DNA of 64,000 nucleotides, from assembly GCF_003058225.1 (NCBI RefSeq), contig NZ_QBUG01000014.1, positions 62,001 through 126,000 of the forward strand, written 5' to 3'. The notes below the pieces were generated by a model. It saw nothing but the letters and a program-made list of their open reading frames with translations, made no database searches and was not told the DNA's origin. The stretch comes from Promicromonospora sp. AC04. Its GTDB lineage: Bacteria; Actinomycetota; Actinomycetes; Actinomycetales; Cellulomonadaceae. Positions within the stretch are counted from its first letter, which is position 1; every line of letters starts with the position of its first letter. Below, piece by piece: positions 25,982-35,082 of this stretch. A program made the position numbers and the translations under genes.

Positions 25982-27211
25982 ATGACACCGTCACCCCGCC
26001 GCCCGCCCACCCGGATCAGCGCCCTCGGTGGCGCCGTCGCCGCCGCCCTGATCCTGACCTCGTGCGTCAGCGGTGGAGCGGCCGCCCCTGAGGCGGACAT
26101 CGATCCTGCTGACTTCGAGGGGCTCGAGCTCACGATGTGGTCGGGTGTCCCGTACGAGCCGTTCATGACGCTGAACCAGGAGCAGCTCAGCGCCTGCGCC
26201 GAGGAGATCGGAGCGACGGTCACCGCTGAGGCCTATCCCAGCGCCGAGTTCGGCACGCTCGTCCTGCAGGCGGGTGCCTCCGACGGCTTGCCCGACCTGC
26301 TCATGGTTCCCTCCAGCGACCTGCCGCAGTACGCCGAGGGCGGCATCCTCACGGACCTCTCGTCGTACGGGCTCGCGCCGGAAGACCTCGCGGCATCGAC
26401 CGAGGAGATGGGGATGTACGACGGCACGCTGTACGGGCTCGCCTCCCATGTCGAGGTGGGCGCGCTGCAGTACGACACGTCGCTGGTCGACGCGCCGCCT
26501 GCCACGTTCGACGAGCTGCGCGCGCAGGCCGCGGAGCTCACCACCGACGACCGCTACGGCATCGCCCTGCCCGGGAGCTCCGACGGCGCTGCGTCCTTCT
26601 TCCTGCTCGGCTTCATCCTGAGCGCGGGCGGCGATCCCGGCGACTTCGAGTCACCGGGGACGATCGCGGCGATCCAGCTCTACAAGGACCTCGTCGCCGA
26701 CGGCAGCATGTCACCGGAGATGGTCAGCTGGGGCTGGGACTTCCAGGACCAGTACAACTCGGGCGCGGCCGCGATGACGGTCAACGGCCCGTGGGCGGCG
26801 ATGCCGGAGGAGGGGGAGCCGGTCCCTGGCTTCGCCCCCTATCCGACGTCGGACGGCGCCGAGTCCCGGCAGGCGATCACCGCCTCCGAGTGGACCATCC
26901 CCGCCACCGATCCGGTGCGCCAGGCCGCTGCGGCCGAGATCCTCGAGTGCCGCCTCGCGGCGGACAACCAGCTCGAGGTCGCCCAGGTCCAGTACTACAT
27001 CCCGGCCCGGCTCGAGGTCGGCGCAGAGTGGGAGGCCGACGTCCCCTCTGTCGAGGCGTTCACGGCATCCGTCGAGGGCGCCTACAACCAGGGTGGTGAG
27101 CTCGGCGAGGACTGGTACACGACCAGCACCCAGCTCGCCAACGCCATCCAGTACGCGGTGGTCGGCGACCTGTCGGCGGCCGAAGCGCTGCAGCGCGCGG
27201 CGTCGGAGTAA
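25982..27211 (+). CDS. ABC transporter solute-binding lipoprotein (second CUT1 system)
   Basis: 409 residues. Lipobox LILTSC gives a lipid-anchored Cys near residue 25. The body fits family-1 binding proteins: ELTMWSGVPYEPFM, LPDLLMVPSSDLPQYAEGGILTDLSSYG, ALQYDTSLVDAPPATFDELR, AAMTVNGPWAAMPE. GAGGAGAG precedes the ATG. It is followed by two permeases and an adenosine deaminase. The ligand cannot be read from sequence; the deaminase raises the possibility of a nucleoside-containing compound, but the transporter family is the carbohydrate type. Confidence 0.88.
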   Translation: MTPSPRRPPTRISALGGAVAAALILTSCVSGGAAAPEADIDPADFEGLELTMWSGVPYEPFMTLNQEQLSACAEEIGATVTAEAYPSAEFGTLVLQAGASDGLPDLLMVPSSDLPQYAEGGILTDLSSYGLAPEDLAASTEEMGMYDGTLYGLASHVEVGALQYDTSLVDAPPATFDELRAQAAELTTDDRYGIALPGSSDGAASFFLLGFILSAGGDPGDFESPGTIAAIQLYKDLVADGSMSPEMVSWGWDFQDQYNSGAAAMTVNGPWAAMPEEGEPVPGFAPYPTSDGAESRQAITASEWTIPATDPVRQAAAAEILECRLAADNQLEVAQVQYYIPARLEVGAEWEADVPSVEAFTASVEGAYNQGGELGEDWYTTSTQLANAIQYAVVGDLSAAEALQRAASE

Positions 27212-27247
27212 CCCGATGGCGCACGGAACCCCCCGGGCGGGGGCGGC

Positions 27248-28198
27248 ATGACCGCGAGCACGGCAGTGGCGCAGCCGCGCACCGTCCCTGCCGCGCGCAG
27301 CACACGCCGTGGCCGCACCGGCCTCGGACGGCGGGTGCGGCGCGGGTACCTGTGGCTGCTGGCCCCTGCGTTCGTCTTCATGGGGGTGTTCTTCGCCTAC
27401 CCGCTGGGTTACGGCGTGGTCATGAGCGTGACGGACTTCACCGCCGCCACGTTCATCAGCGGCGAGGCCCCGTTCGTCGGCTTCGACAACTTCGCGGCCG
27501 TGCTGTCGTCGCCCTTGTTCGCGGTGGCGCTGCGCAACACCCTGCTCGTCACGGTGTGCTCGCTCGCGGGGCAGCTCGCCGGCGGGATGGCGCTGGCCCT
27601 CTACTTCGAGCGCCGTTTCCCCGGCCACACGTGGATGCCGTCGGTGATCCTGGTGTCGTGGCTGATCCCGCTGGTCATCACCGCCACGACCTGGCGGTGG
27701 ATCCTGCAGGAGAACGGTGCGTTCAACCAGGTGCTGGGCCTGTTCGGGATCGACGGACCCGCATGGCTCTCCGAACCGTCGCTGGCCATCTGGGCCGTTA
27801 TCGGGGTGAACGTCTGGGCAGGTCTTCCGTTTACCGCGACCATCCTGTCGTCGAGCCTGCGTGGTGTTCCGCTCGAGCTGCACGAGGCCGCGGTGCTCGA
27901 CGGCGCGGGCTACTGGCGGCGCGTGTGGTCGATCACCCTGCCGCAGCTGCGCCCGGTGATCTCGGTCCTGGTGGTGCTCGGCATCGTCGGCACGCTCAAG
28001 CTGCTCGACCTCGTGCTCGTCCTCACCGGGGGCGGGCCCGCCAACTCCACGCAGACTTTCGCGATGCTCAGCTACATCCGGTCGTTCCGCGAGTTCGACT
28101 TCGGGGCGGGTGCGGCTCTGGGCAACATCCTGCTCGCCATCACCGTCGTCTTCGCGATCGTCTACACCCGCGCCACCCGAGGGGAGCAGCGAGGATGA
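27248..28198 (+). CDS. CUT1 ABC permease, MalF-like (second system)
   Basis: 316 residues: a basic N-tail, six membrane segments, and EAA loop LHEAAVLDGAGYWRRVWSITLPQL. The ATG follows a G-rich, weak ribosome site 36 bp after the binding-protein stop. Its stop overlaps the next start (ATGA), and GAGG precedes that start. The pair forms the membrane channel. Confidence 0.92.
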   Translation: MTASTAVAQPRTVPAARSTRRGRTGLGRRVRRGYLWLLAPAFVFMGVFFAYPLGYGVVMSVTDFTAATFISGEAPFVGFDNFAAVLSSPLFAVALRNTLLVTVCSLAGQLAGGMALALYFERRFPGHTWMPSVILVSWLIPLVITATTWRWILQENGAFNQVLGLFGIDGPAWLSEPSLAIWAVIGVNVWAGLPFTATILSSSLRGVPLELHEAAVLDGAGYWRRVWSITLPQLRPVISVLVVLGIVGTLKLLDLVLVLTGGGPANSTQTFAMLSYIRSFREFDFGAGAALGNILLAITVVFAIVYTRATRGEQRG

Positions 28199-29022
28199 GC
28201 ATGCTGAACGCCGCGAGCCCCCGGCGCGCCTGGCTGTGGACGCTGGGCGGGGTCGCCATCCTGGCGGTCTTCCTGTTTCCCGTGTACTGGATGGTCTCGG
28301 CCTCGCTGCAGCCGGACGTCGACTCGGTCAGCGTGTCGTGGTTCCCCGCCCCGGCCGACCTCGGCAGCTACGAGCGTGCCTGGCGCACGACCCTGCCCGG
28401 CCTGCGGAACTCGATCATCGTGAGCCTGGGCACGGTCGCGGTCACTCTGTTCGTCTCGGTTCCCGCGGCGTTCGCCCTCAGCCGCCTGGACGGGCGGATC
28501 GTGAACGTGGCCCTCCTGGCGATCCTGGTGGCGCAGATGGTCCCCAGCATCACGCTCCTCAACGCGCTCTACGCGATGTTCTCAGCGCTCGGCATCCTGA
28601 ACACGTACCTGGCGATGATCCTGGCCAACTCCACGTCCGCCATCCCGCTGGCGATCATCGTCCTGAGGTCGTTCATGGTGTCGCTCGACTCCGAGGTCCT
28701 CGAGGCCGCGGTCATCGACGGCGCCACGCTGTGGCAGCGCATCACTCGGATCGTGCTGCCGCTGAGCCGGAACGCCGTCATCACGGCGTCAGTCTTCGCC
28801 TTCATCTTCACCTGGGGCGACCTGTTGTTCGGCCTGATCCTCACGACGCAGAGCGGCATGCAGCCGGTGGTGCTGTCGGTGTACCGCCTGCTCGACCAGC
28901 CCACCATCGACTGGTCGACCGTGATGGCGGCGTCCTTCCTGACGAGCCTGCCCGCCATCGCGCTGCTCGTCTTCTCCCTGCGCTACGTACAGGCCGGTAT
29001 CGGCGCGGGCGCCGGCAAGTGA
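28195..29022 (+). CDS. CUT1 ABC permease, MalG-like (second system)
   Basis: 275 residues, six membrane segments, EAA loop VLEAAVIDGATLWQRITRIVLPL. Coupled to the preceding permease by a 4-bp overlap. No ATPase gene follows, so an external MsiK-like ATPase is again required. Its stop overlaps a possible GTG start of the deaminase gene. Confidence 0.92.
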   Translation: MSMLNAASPRRAWLWTLGGVAILAVFLFPVYWMVSASLQPDVDSVSVSWFPAPADLGSYERAWRTTLPGLRNSIIVSLGTVAVTLFVSVPAAFALSRLDGRIVNVALLAILVAQMVPSITLLNALYAMFSALGILNTYLAMILANSTSAIPLAIIVLRSFMVSLDSEVLEAAVIDGATLWQRITRIVLPLSRNAVITASVFAFIFTWGDLLFGLILTTQSGMQPVVLSVYRLLDQPTIDWSTVMAASFLTSLPAIALLVFSLRYVQAGIGAGAGK

Positions 29023-29054
29023 ACGGAACTGCCCGGAACGGAACGGAGTCCGCG

Positions 29055-30230
29055 ATGCCCCCTGCCCTCGAACGACCTACCTGGTCGGAGCCGGAGGAGC
29101 CGTATCTCGCCTTCCCGAAGGTGACCCTGCACGACCATCTCGACGGCTCGCTGCGCCTGGACACGATGCTCGACCTCGCCGACGCGCAGGGCGTGGCCCT
29201 GCCCTACGACGACCCCGCGCCGCTCGGCGACTGGATGGCGCGCGTCATCACGGAGCCACCGGAGCCGTACCCGCACTACAGGTTCGCCGTCACGACGTCG
29301 CTGATGCAGGACGCCGACAGCATCGTCCGCGTCGCGCGCGAGTGGGTCCGGGAGGCCGCGGCGGACGGCGTGCTCTACGGAGAGGTGCGCTGGGCCCCGG
29401 AGAAGCACATCGCCTGCGGCCTCAGCATGCAGGACGCGGTCGATGCTGTGGCCGAGGGACTGAGGCAGGGCGAGGCGGAGGTCACGGCCGCGGGCGGCAC
29501 GATCACGGCACGACAGCTGCTCTGCGGCATGCGCGAGACCCGGCTCAGTGCACAGGTCGCGGACGTGGCCATCGAGAAGTTCGGCGACAGCGTCGTGGGC
29601 TTCGACATCGCGGGTCCCGAAGAAGGGTGGTCCGTCCTGGACCATCTGGAAGCGTGCGTGAAGCTCGAGCGAGCAGGCATTCCTTACACGATCCACGCTG
29701 GTGAGAGCGACGGCCTGCGCAGCGTCTTCGACACCGTGCACACCGCCCACGCGCTGCGCCTCGGCCACGGCGTGCGCGTCATCGAGGACGTGTCGCTCAA
29801 CGGCGTGCCGCTCGACGTCCGTACGTGTGTGGCGGACGTCGCGGCCGCCCGCGCTGCGGGGCACGCCGAGCTCACGCTCGGACGTGTCGCCCGATGGGTG
29901 ATCGACCGGGGCATCCCGCTGGAGGTGTGCCTGACCTCGAACTCGCGGCACGTTGTCGACGGCCGGGAGAACCACCCGGTGGACCTCCTGCGGGAGCTGG
30001 GCTTCGCGGTGACGATCAATCCCGACAACCGCATGATGTCGCGCACCTCGATCTCGTCCGAGATGCGTCATCTGCAAGAGCTGTTCGGCTGGAACGTACC
30101 GGAGTTCGCCGACGCCCAACGGATCGCCGTCGACGCCTCGTTCCTCGGCAAGGCCGACCGTGCTGCGCTGCGCATCCAGGTGGACACGGGGATTGCTGCC
30201 GTGACGGTCCCGCACGCCGCAGCCACGTAG
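29055..30230 (+). CDS. add: Adenosine deaminase
   Basis: 391 residues from ATG 29055, which has GGAG upstream; a GTG at 29019 (overlapping the permease stop) would add 12 residues. Amidohydrolase motifs are complete: LHDHLDGSLR (metal-binding HxH), YTIHAGES (metal His and catalytic Glu environment), RLGHGVR, LTSNSRHV and INPDNRMMS (the region of the catalytic Asp; actinobacterial enzymes commonly have xTDNRLMS). It deaminates adenosine or deoxyadenosine to inosine. It is the last gene of the LacI-controlled transporter operon, an unusual partner for a CUT1 sugar transporter. A related nucleoside specificity cannot be excluded. Confidence 0.88.
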   Translation: MPPALERPTWSEPEEPYLAFPKVTLHDHLDGSLRLDTMLDLADAQGVALPYDDPAPLGDWMARVITEPPEPYPHYRFAVTTSLMQDADSIVRVAREWVREAAADGVLYGEVRWAPEKHIACGLSMQDAVDAVAEGLRQGEAEVTAAGGTITARQLLCGMRETRLSAQVADVAIEKFGDSVVGFDIAGPEEGWSVLDHLEACVKLERAGIPYTIHAGESDGLRSVFDTVHTAHALRLGHGVRVIEDVSLNGVPLDVRTCVADVAAARAAGHAELTLGRVARWVIDRGIPLEVCLTSNSRHVVDGRENHPVDLLRELGFAVTINPDNRMMSRTSISSEMRHLQELFGWNVPEFADAQRIAVDASFLGKADRAALRIQVDTGIAAVTVPHAAAT

Positions 30231-30265
30231 GTCAGCTCCAGGTCGCCGACAACGGGGCGCGCACG

Positions 30266-31087
30266 TCAGCGCAGCTGGGAACGACGGCGGGGGGCGCCGT
30301 CCTCGCGCCGGATCTGCTCCTGCCGGCCCTGCCAGCCCTTGAAGTTCTCCTGCGCCGCCATCTCCGCTGCGCTGGGCGCCAGGCCGACCACCAGGAGCAG
30401 CATGATCGTGCTGATGGTGACGCCGATGATGAGCGGGCCGAGGAGCGCGGCCACGCCGATGCCGACGTCGGCCGCGGCGATCGCGCCGGAGACCTCCTCC
30501 GCCCGCATGGCCGCCATGCCCGTGTAGTGCATGCCGGAGACGGCGACGCCCATGATCAGCGTGGCGCCGGTGCCGGCGGCGAGGTTGTGCACCTTCGCGG
30601 AGAGCCAGAGGCCGGCGGTCGCGGCGACGATGGCGATGATCACCGACATGACCACCGTGACGGGGTCGTACGTGATCTCGACGCCGACGTGCAGGGCCCG
30701 CATGCCGAGGTAGTGCATGGCGGCGATGCCCAGGCCGGTGACCGTGCCGCCCGCGAGCAGCGCGAAGGGGCCGACGCCGGCCGCGCGGACGATGAACAGG
30801 CCGAGGCCGACGACGACGATGGCGAGCACGCCGCTCAAGATCGTCAGGGTGACATCGAACCGGGTCTCGGTGCCGCGGACGTGGAACCCGAGCATGGCGA
30901 CGAAGTGCATGACCCAGATGCCGGTGCCGCCGATGGAGATCGCGCCGAGGGCCAGCCAGCCGGTGCTCGCAGCGCCGTGGGCGACGCGTGCACGGGCGGT
31001 GCAGGTCAGCCCGACGGCGCAGCCGGCGCACGAGAGCACGAACGAGAGGATCGGTGTGACCCAGCCGAGCGCGAAGTGATCAATCAT
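30266..31087 (-). CDS. MHYT-domain integral membrane sensor protein
   Basis: 273 residues with seven predicted membrane segments. Three motifs MHFVAM, MHYLGM and MHYTGM, near the outer face of successive helices, define the MHYT domain, proposed to bind copper and sense oxygen, CO or NO. Unlike many members it has no GGDEF, EAL or kinase domain, only a short charged C-terminal tail. GGAGAGC precedes ATG 31087. It is divergent from the iron-regulated SIP gene. Signal output is unknown. Confidence 0.88.
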   Translation of the reverse strand: MIDHFALGWVTPILSFVLSCAGCAVGLTCTARARVAHGAASTGWLALGAISIGGTGIWVMHFVAMLGFHVRGTETRFDVTLTILSGVLAIVVVGLGLFIVRAAGVGPFALLAGGTVTGLGIAAMHYLGMRALHVGVEITYDPVTVVMSVIIAIVAATAGLWLSAKVHNLAAGTGATLIMGVAVSGMHYTGMAAMRAEEVSGAIAAADVGIGVAALLGPLIIGVTISTIMLLLVVGLAPSAAEMAAQENFKGWQGRQEQIRREDGAPRRRSQLR

Positions 31088-31396
31088 GGGGAGCTCTCCA
31101 GCGAGTACGAGGGAAGCGTGACGTCGTCCGCGGACGGGGTGTGTCGCGGCGGCCGGATCGTTGGCCGGGTTCGATCGATGCTCGATCGTTGCCAAGCCTC
31201 GATCCATGCCAAGTAAACGGGTTTGCGGGGTGAGATGCACCCTTTGTGCCGGGTTAATTTTGCGCAGGCCGGGGTGATTTTTTTGTCTTCCGGAACGCCC
31301 TTTTCCCGCTCGTTACCCATTGTCGGTGGGCCTCGCGCAAAAGCCGTAGCGGGGTCGCGTCCATCACCCGGAAGGGGTGGCACAGGCCCGACAAAG
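31088..31396. other. Divergent intergenic region, MHYT/SIP genes
   Basis: About 310 bp without a supported gene. It contains AT-rich patches (TTAATTTT near 31253, T-tract near 31278) likely to include the MHYT promoter, and nested CGATCGATGC/GCTCGATCG inverted stretches near 31173-31190. The DtxR-type box follows immediately at 31397. Confidence 0.5.
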
Positions 31397-31415
31397 TTAG
31401 GTTAGGCTCACCGTC
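31397..31415. promoter_or_regulatory. DtxR/IdeR iron box TTAGGTTAGGCTCACCGTC
   Basis: 15 of 19 positions match the consensus TTAGGTTAGGCTAACCTAA, with the left half perfect. The box directly abuts the GTG of the SIP gene, and TAGGCT (31403-31408) could serve as -10 for a leaderless transcript. Iron-loaded DtxR/IdeR would block transcription, giving expression only under iron limitation. Confidence 0.75.
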
Positions 31416-32393
31416 GTGACCACCAAGACCGAGGGGCTCGAAGCCAAGCCCTCGCGAATGTTCGACGTCGAGGTAGCGCGCGTGACGCGCCTCTGCCCGT
31501 CCTTCGTCCGCTTTACGTTCAAGGGTCCGGACCTGGACAAGTTCGCGGACAACGGCCGCGACCAGCGCATCAAGCTGCTCCTCCCGTCGCCCCAGGGTGG
31601 CTGGGACGCCCTGCGCCGCGACGACCCCGACTGGTACGCCGCGTGGCGCTCGCTCCCGGACGAGCACCGCAACCCGATGCGCACCTACACGGTCCGCACG
31701 GTGCGTCAGAACATGCGCGAGGTCGACGTCGACGTCGTGATGCACGGCGACACCGGCCCGGCGTCGCGCTGGGCGCTGAACGCCGCGGCGGGTGACCCGC
31801 TGGTCATCATGGGCCCCAACGCCGAGTACGACGGCATCCACGGCGGCGTCGAGTTCGCCCCGCCGGCGTCCAGCCACGCGCTGCTGCTGGCCGGCGACGA
31901 GACCGCGGTGCCGGCCATCGCCGCGATCTGCGAGTCCCTGCCCGGCGATGCCGTGGGCGAGGTCTTCCTCGAGGTGCCCCACCCCGAGGACGGCTGGAAC
32001 CTCGGCGCGCCCGACGGCGTGCGGGTGCACTGGCTGGCGCGCGACGGGCGCGAGCACGGCGACGTGCTGGTCCCGGCCGTGCAGGCAGCGGCGGACCGGC
32101 TGCTCGCGATGGGTGTGCGGCCGTCGTCGGACACCTCGCCCGCCCTCACCGCGGCCGGGGTGGACCTGTCGGGCGAGGCGCACGACGTCGACATCGACGA
32201 GGGGATCCTCTGGGAGGTGCCGATCGACGAGGCGGGCCGCCCCCTGGCGCAGGACACCGTGCTGTACGCGTGGCTCGCGGGCGAGGCGGGCGTCATCAAG
32301 GCGCTGCGTCGCTACCTCGTGAACGAGTGCCAGGTCGACCGCAAGTCCGTGGCATTCATGGGCTACTGGCGCAAGGGCCGCGCGGAGAGCTGA
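31416..32393 (+). CDS. Siderophore-interacting protein (FAD-dependent ferric-siderophore reductase)
   Basis: 325 residues of the SIP/ViuB family. [14 protein letters not shown] opens the FAD-binding barrel, RTYTVRTVR is the FAD signature (RxYTxR), [16 protein letters not shown] and [16 protein letters not shown] mark the NAD(P)H side, and [19 protein letters not shown] the C-terminal SIP domain. It releases iron from imported siderophores in the cytosol. The GTG start abuts the iron box, with no room for a ribosome site, so a leaderless mRNA is likely. No siderophore uptake or synthesis gene is adjacent. Confidence 0.92.
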   Translation: MTTKTEGLEAKPSRMFDVEVARVTRLCPSFVRFTFKGPDLDKFADNGRDQRIKLLLPSPQGGWDALRRDDPDWYAAWRSLPDEHRNPMRTYTVRTVRQNMREVDVDVVMHGDTGPASRWALNAAAGDPLVIMGPNAEYDGIHGGVEFAPPASSHALLLAGDETAVPAIAAICESLPGDAVGEVFLEVPHPEDGWNLGAPDGVRVHWLARDGREHGDVLVPAVQAAADRLLAMGVRPSSDTSPALTAAGVDLSGEAHDVDIDEGILWEVPIDEAGRPLAQDTVLYAWLAGEAGVIKALRRYLVNECQVDRKSVAFMGYWRKGRAES

Positions 32394-32405
32394 CCGCGAC
32401 GCCGC

Positions 32406-32984
32406 TCATCGCTCGATGCCCAGGTCCTCGATCACCTCGGTGCCCGGCATCGCGCACAGGAGGGGGCCTGGCATGAGGAGCTTGGACTTCCGCACGCCGG
32501 AGCCCATGAGCGCCGTCGTGCCCGCCTCGGCGAACCGGGCGTCGACGAGGACGCGGTAGCCCTCGGGCAGGCCGACCGGCGTGATGCCGCCGTACTCCAT
32601 GCCGGAGTCGGCCACGGCGCGGTCCATCGGCAGGAATGATGCCTTGCGGACGTCGAGCAGCTTGCGCACGCGCTTGTTGACGTCGGCGAACGTGCTGGCG
32701 GGGACGACGCACGCCGCGACGCGCTCCTCCTCGCCCCGCTTCCCGGCCACCAGCACGCAGTTGGCCGACGCCTCCGGCGGCAGGCCGTGCAGCTCGTTGA
32801 GCGTGGCCGTGTCGGCGTGGTCCGGGTCGATCTCGGTGACGGCGACCTGGCCCGCGACACGCGGGTCGGCCGCGGCCCAGGCGGTCAGGGCCGCGAGCAC
32901 TGGCTCCGCGAGGAGTTCCGGGTGGTCGAGCGCGGGCGCCCAGACGAGGTCGCCGAGGGTGGGCAGGGTGGCGTTGTCGCTCAT
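32406..32984 (-). CDS. YbaK/EbsC family aminoacyl-tRNA deacylase-like protein
   Basis: 192 residues. The core (ADTATLNELHGLPPEASANCVLVAGKRGEEERVAACVVPA, then KRVRKLLDVRKASFLP and GMEYGGITPVGLPEG) matches the YbaK/ProX fold. The family hydrolyses mischarged tRNAs such as Cys- or Ala-tRNA(Pro). Its ATG overlaps the stop of the preceding PEBP gene (ATGA), so the two are coupled. It converges on the SIP gene with 12 bp between. Confidence 0.85.
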   Translation of the reverse strand: MSDNATLPTLGDLVWAPALDHPELLAEPVLAALTAWAAADPRVAGQVAVTEIDPDHADTATLNELHGLPPEASANCVLVAGKRGEEERVAACVVPASTFADVNKRVRKLLDVRKASFLPMDRAVADSGMEYGGITPVGLPEGYRVLVDARFAEAGTTALMGSGVRKSKLLMPGPLLCAMPGTEVIEDLGIER

Positions 32985-33517
32985 CGGCTGTACGTCGCCG
33001 TCAGCGTGGCGCGCCCCAGCAGGTGGAAGTACACGTTGAACGCCACCTGCGCGTTGGTGTTGTCCGGGCCCAGGCCGAGCTCGCCCGGCGCTACGTCGAG
33101 GGCGTGCACGGCGAAGATGTACCGGTGCGGGTGGTCCCCGGGCGGCGGGCCCGCGCCCTCGAAGCCCGGGGTGTGGCCGTCGCTGCGCGTGTGGAAGGCG
33201 CCGGCGGGCAGGCCCGCGCCGTCGGGAGCACCCGCGCCGGTCTCCAGCGACGTGACGTCGGCGGGCAGGTCCGCGATGGTCCAGTGGTGGTAGCCCATCG
33301 GCGTCGGCGCGTCGGGGTCGAAGCAGGTCACGACGAACGACCTGGTGCCCTCGGGAAAGCCGCTCCACGTCAGGGCGGGAGAGATGTTCTGGTCGTGCAG
33401 GGCATGCGCGTCCGGCATGCGCTCGCCGTCGGTCAGGTTGGCGCTCGTCAGCGTGAAGGACGCGGGCGCGGGCAGCAGCGTGTACGGGTCCGGCGGATAG
33501 GGGCGCGTGAAATCCAT
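32981..33517 (-). CDS. YbhB/YbcL family phosphatidylethanolamine-binding-like protein
   Basis: 178 residues. FTLTSANLTDGERMP, NISPALTWSGFPEGTRSFVVTCFDPDAPTPMGYHHWTIADLP and HRYIFAVHALD match the bacterial PEBP/RKIP-like family, with the ligand-pocket DPDAP and HxW conserved. Function of these proteins is mostly unknown. No signal peptide, so cytosolic. A GGGGG stretch lies upstream of the ATG. Overlaps the YbaK-like gene by 4 bp. Confidence 0.88.
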   Translation of the reverse strand: MDFTRPYPPDPYTLLPAPASFTLTSANLTDGERMPDAHALHDQNISPALTWSGFPEGTRSFVVTCFDPDAPTPMGYHHWTIADLPADVTSLETGAGAPDGAGLPAGAFHTRSDGHTPGFEGAGPPPGDHPHRYIFAVHALDVAPGELGLGPDNTNAQVAFNVYFHLLGRATLTATYSR

Positions 33518-33570
33518 GCCCCCACTCTGCCGAATCGCCGGGTCAGGTGCCAATGAGCTGCGCCTCCGGC

Positions 33571-34209
33571 TCAGCCGACGCGCAGGAGGTGGCGGAACGC
33601 GGTGCGGGCCCGCGCCGGGCTGGGCTCGTCGCCGGTGATGAGGTCCGCGTAGGTGAGCGACTCCGACACCCGCACCAGCAGGTAGGCGAGCTCCTCGGGG
33701 GTGATGGTGCCGTGGAACGGCGCGTCGCCCAGCTCGCGGGTCACGAGCCACTCGACGGTGGCGACGAAGCGGCGCTGGATGGGGCTCTCGGCGGTGGTGA
33801 GCAGGCGCAGGGCGCGGGCGGGCTCGCGGCGCAGGAAGGTGCGGAAGTAGTCGGCAACGATGAGGTCGCGCGTGAACGTGGTCATCAGGTCCGCCACCCG
33901 TTCGGCGCCCGCGAGGTGCTCGGTCGCGTGCTCGGCCTGCACGAGCGTCGGCACGGCGAGCGACCACAGCACCTCGCTGAGCAGCGCGTCCCGGTTGCCG
34001 ACCCAGCGGAACACCGACGTGCGGTCCACGCCGAGCCGTGCGGCCAGGAGCCCCATGTCGACGCGGTAGCCCTCGATGAAGGTGTCGCGGGCGAGATCGA
34101 GCACGCGCCGCGCCTCGGGGCGCGTGTCCAGCCGGGCGGAGAGGCGGCTCGGCGCGGCTTCCAGTCCGACGGTCGCGATGCTCGACGCCGTTGTCGTCAT
34201 GCGGGTCAT
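33571..34209 (-). CDS. TetR family regulator, QsdR-like
   Basis: 212 residues from 34209 (ATG 34200 is an in-frame alternative; neither has a strong ribosome site). The HTH reads ARDTFIEGYRVDMGLLAARLGVDRTSVFRWVGNRDALLSEVLW, with FRW in place of the usual LYxYF, a feature of QsdR-like regulators. The C-terminal domain is alpha-helical. It is divergent from the FabG-like/MaoC pair with 123 bp between, so it probably represses them. In that gap GATGCA occurs twice and ACGGT elements cluster, but no clear palindrome was identified. Confidence 0.82.
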   Translation of the reverse strand: MTRMTTTASSIATVGLEAAPSRLSARLDTRPEARRVLDLARDTFIEGYRVDMGLLAARLGVDRTSVFRWVGNRDALLSEVLWSLAVPTLVQAEHATEHLAGAERVADLMTTFTRDLIVADYFRTFLRREPARALRLLTTAESPIQRRFVATVEWLVTRELGDAPFHGTITPEELAYLLVRVSESLTYADLITGDEPSPARARTAFRHLLRVG

Positions 34210-34332
34210 CCAACCGCTGTCCGGGCGCCCGGTGCAACAAGATGCAGAACGATGCATAGGGGACATTGGCTGTCGCCCGGACCTGACGGTCAAACGGTAC
34301 GGTCTGGAGACGATACGGAAAGGGAAACCCTC

Positions 34333-35082
34333 ATGACTCGCATCGCCATCGTCACCGGCGCGGCCCGCGGCATCGGCGCCGCCACGGCCCACCGCCTCGC
34401 GCAGGACGGCTACGCCGTCGCCGTCCTGGACCTCCTGGAGGACCAGGCCAAGACCACCGCGGAGGCCATAGTGGCCGACGGCGGACGCGCGCTCGCCGTG
34501 GGCGTCGACGTCGCCGACGAGGAGTCGGTCGTCGCCGCCGTCGCCCGGGTCACCGCCGAGCTGGGCGCGCCCACCGTGCTGGTGAACAACGCCGGCATCC
34601 TGCGCGACAACCTGCTGTTCAAGATGTCCGTGGGCGACTGGGACTCCGTGCTGGGCGTGCACCTGCGGGGCGCGTTCCTGATGACCCGGGCCGTGCAGGC
34701 GCACATGGTGGAGGCCAAGTTCGGCCGCATCGTGAACCTTTCCTCGACCTCGGCCCTCGGCAACCGTGGCCAGGCCAACTACTCGGCCGCCAAGGCGGGC
34801 ATGCAGGGCTTCACCAAGACCCTGGCGATCGAGCTCGGCAAGTTCGGCGTCACCGCGAACGCCGTGGCGCCCGGCGTGATCGAGACCGACATGATCCGGG
34901 AGACGGCCGAGCGCATCGGGGTGTCTCTGGCCGACTACCTCGGCGTGGCCGCCCAGGACGTCCCCGTAGGCCGTGTGGGCCAGCCCGAGGACATCGCCAA
35001 CGCCGTGTCGTTCTTCTGCTCGGAGCAGTCCGGGTTCGTGTCGGGCCAGGTGCTGTACGTGGCGGGTGGGCCAAAGGCATGA
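34333..35082 (+). CDS. Short-chain dehydrogenase, 3-oxoacyl-ACP reductase type
   Basis: 249 residues. TGAARGIG (cofactor motif), NNAG, NLSST with catalytic Ser, YSAAKAG (Tyr-x-x-x-Lys) and PGVIETDM are all present. It reduces a 3-oxoacyl thioester with NADPH, or runs in the oxidative direction in degradation. AGGGAA precedes the ATG. ATGA overlap with the MaoC gene suggests they act on successive intermediates: 3-hydroxyacyl and enoyl thioesters. Confidence 0.92.
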   Translation: MTRIAIVTGAARGIGAATAHRLAQDGYAVAVLDLLEDQAKTTAEAIVADGGRALAVGVDVADEESVVAAVARVTAELGAPTVLVNNAGILRDNLLFKMSVGDWDSVLGVHLRGAFLMTRAVQAHMVEAKFGRIVNLSSTSALGNRGQANYSAAKAGMQGFTKTLAIELGKFGVTANAVAPGVIETDMIRETAERIGVSLADYLGVAAQDVPVGRVGQPEDIANAVSFFCSEQSGFVSGQVLYVAGGPKA

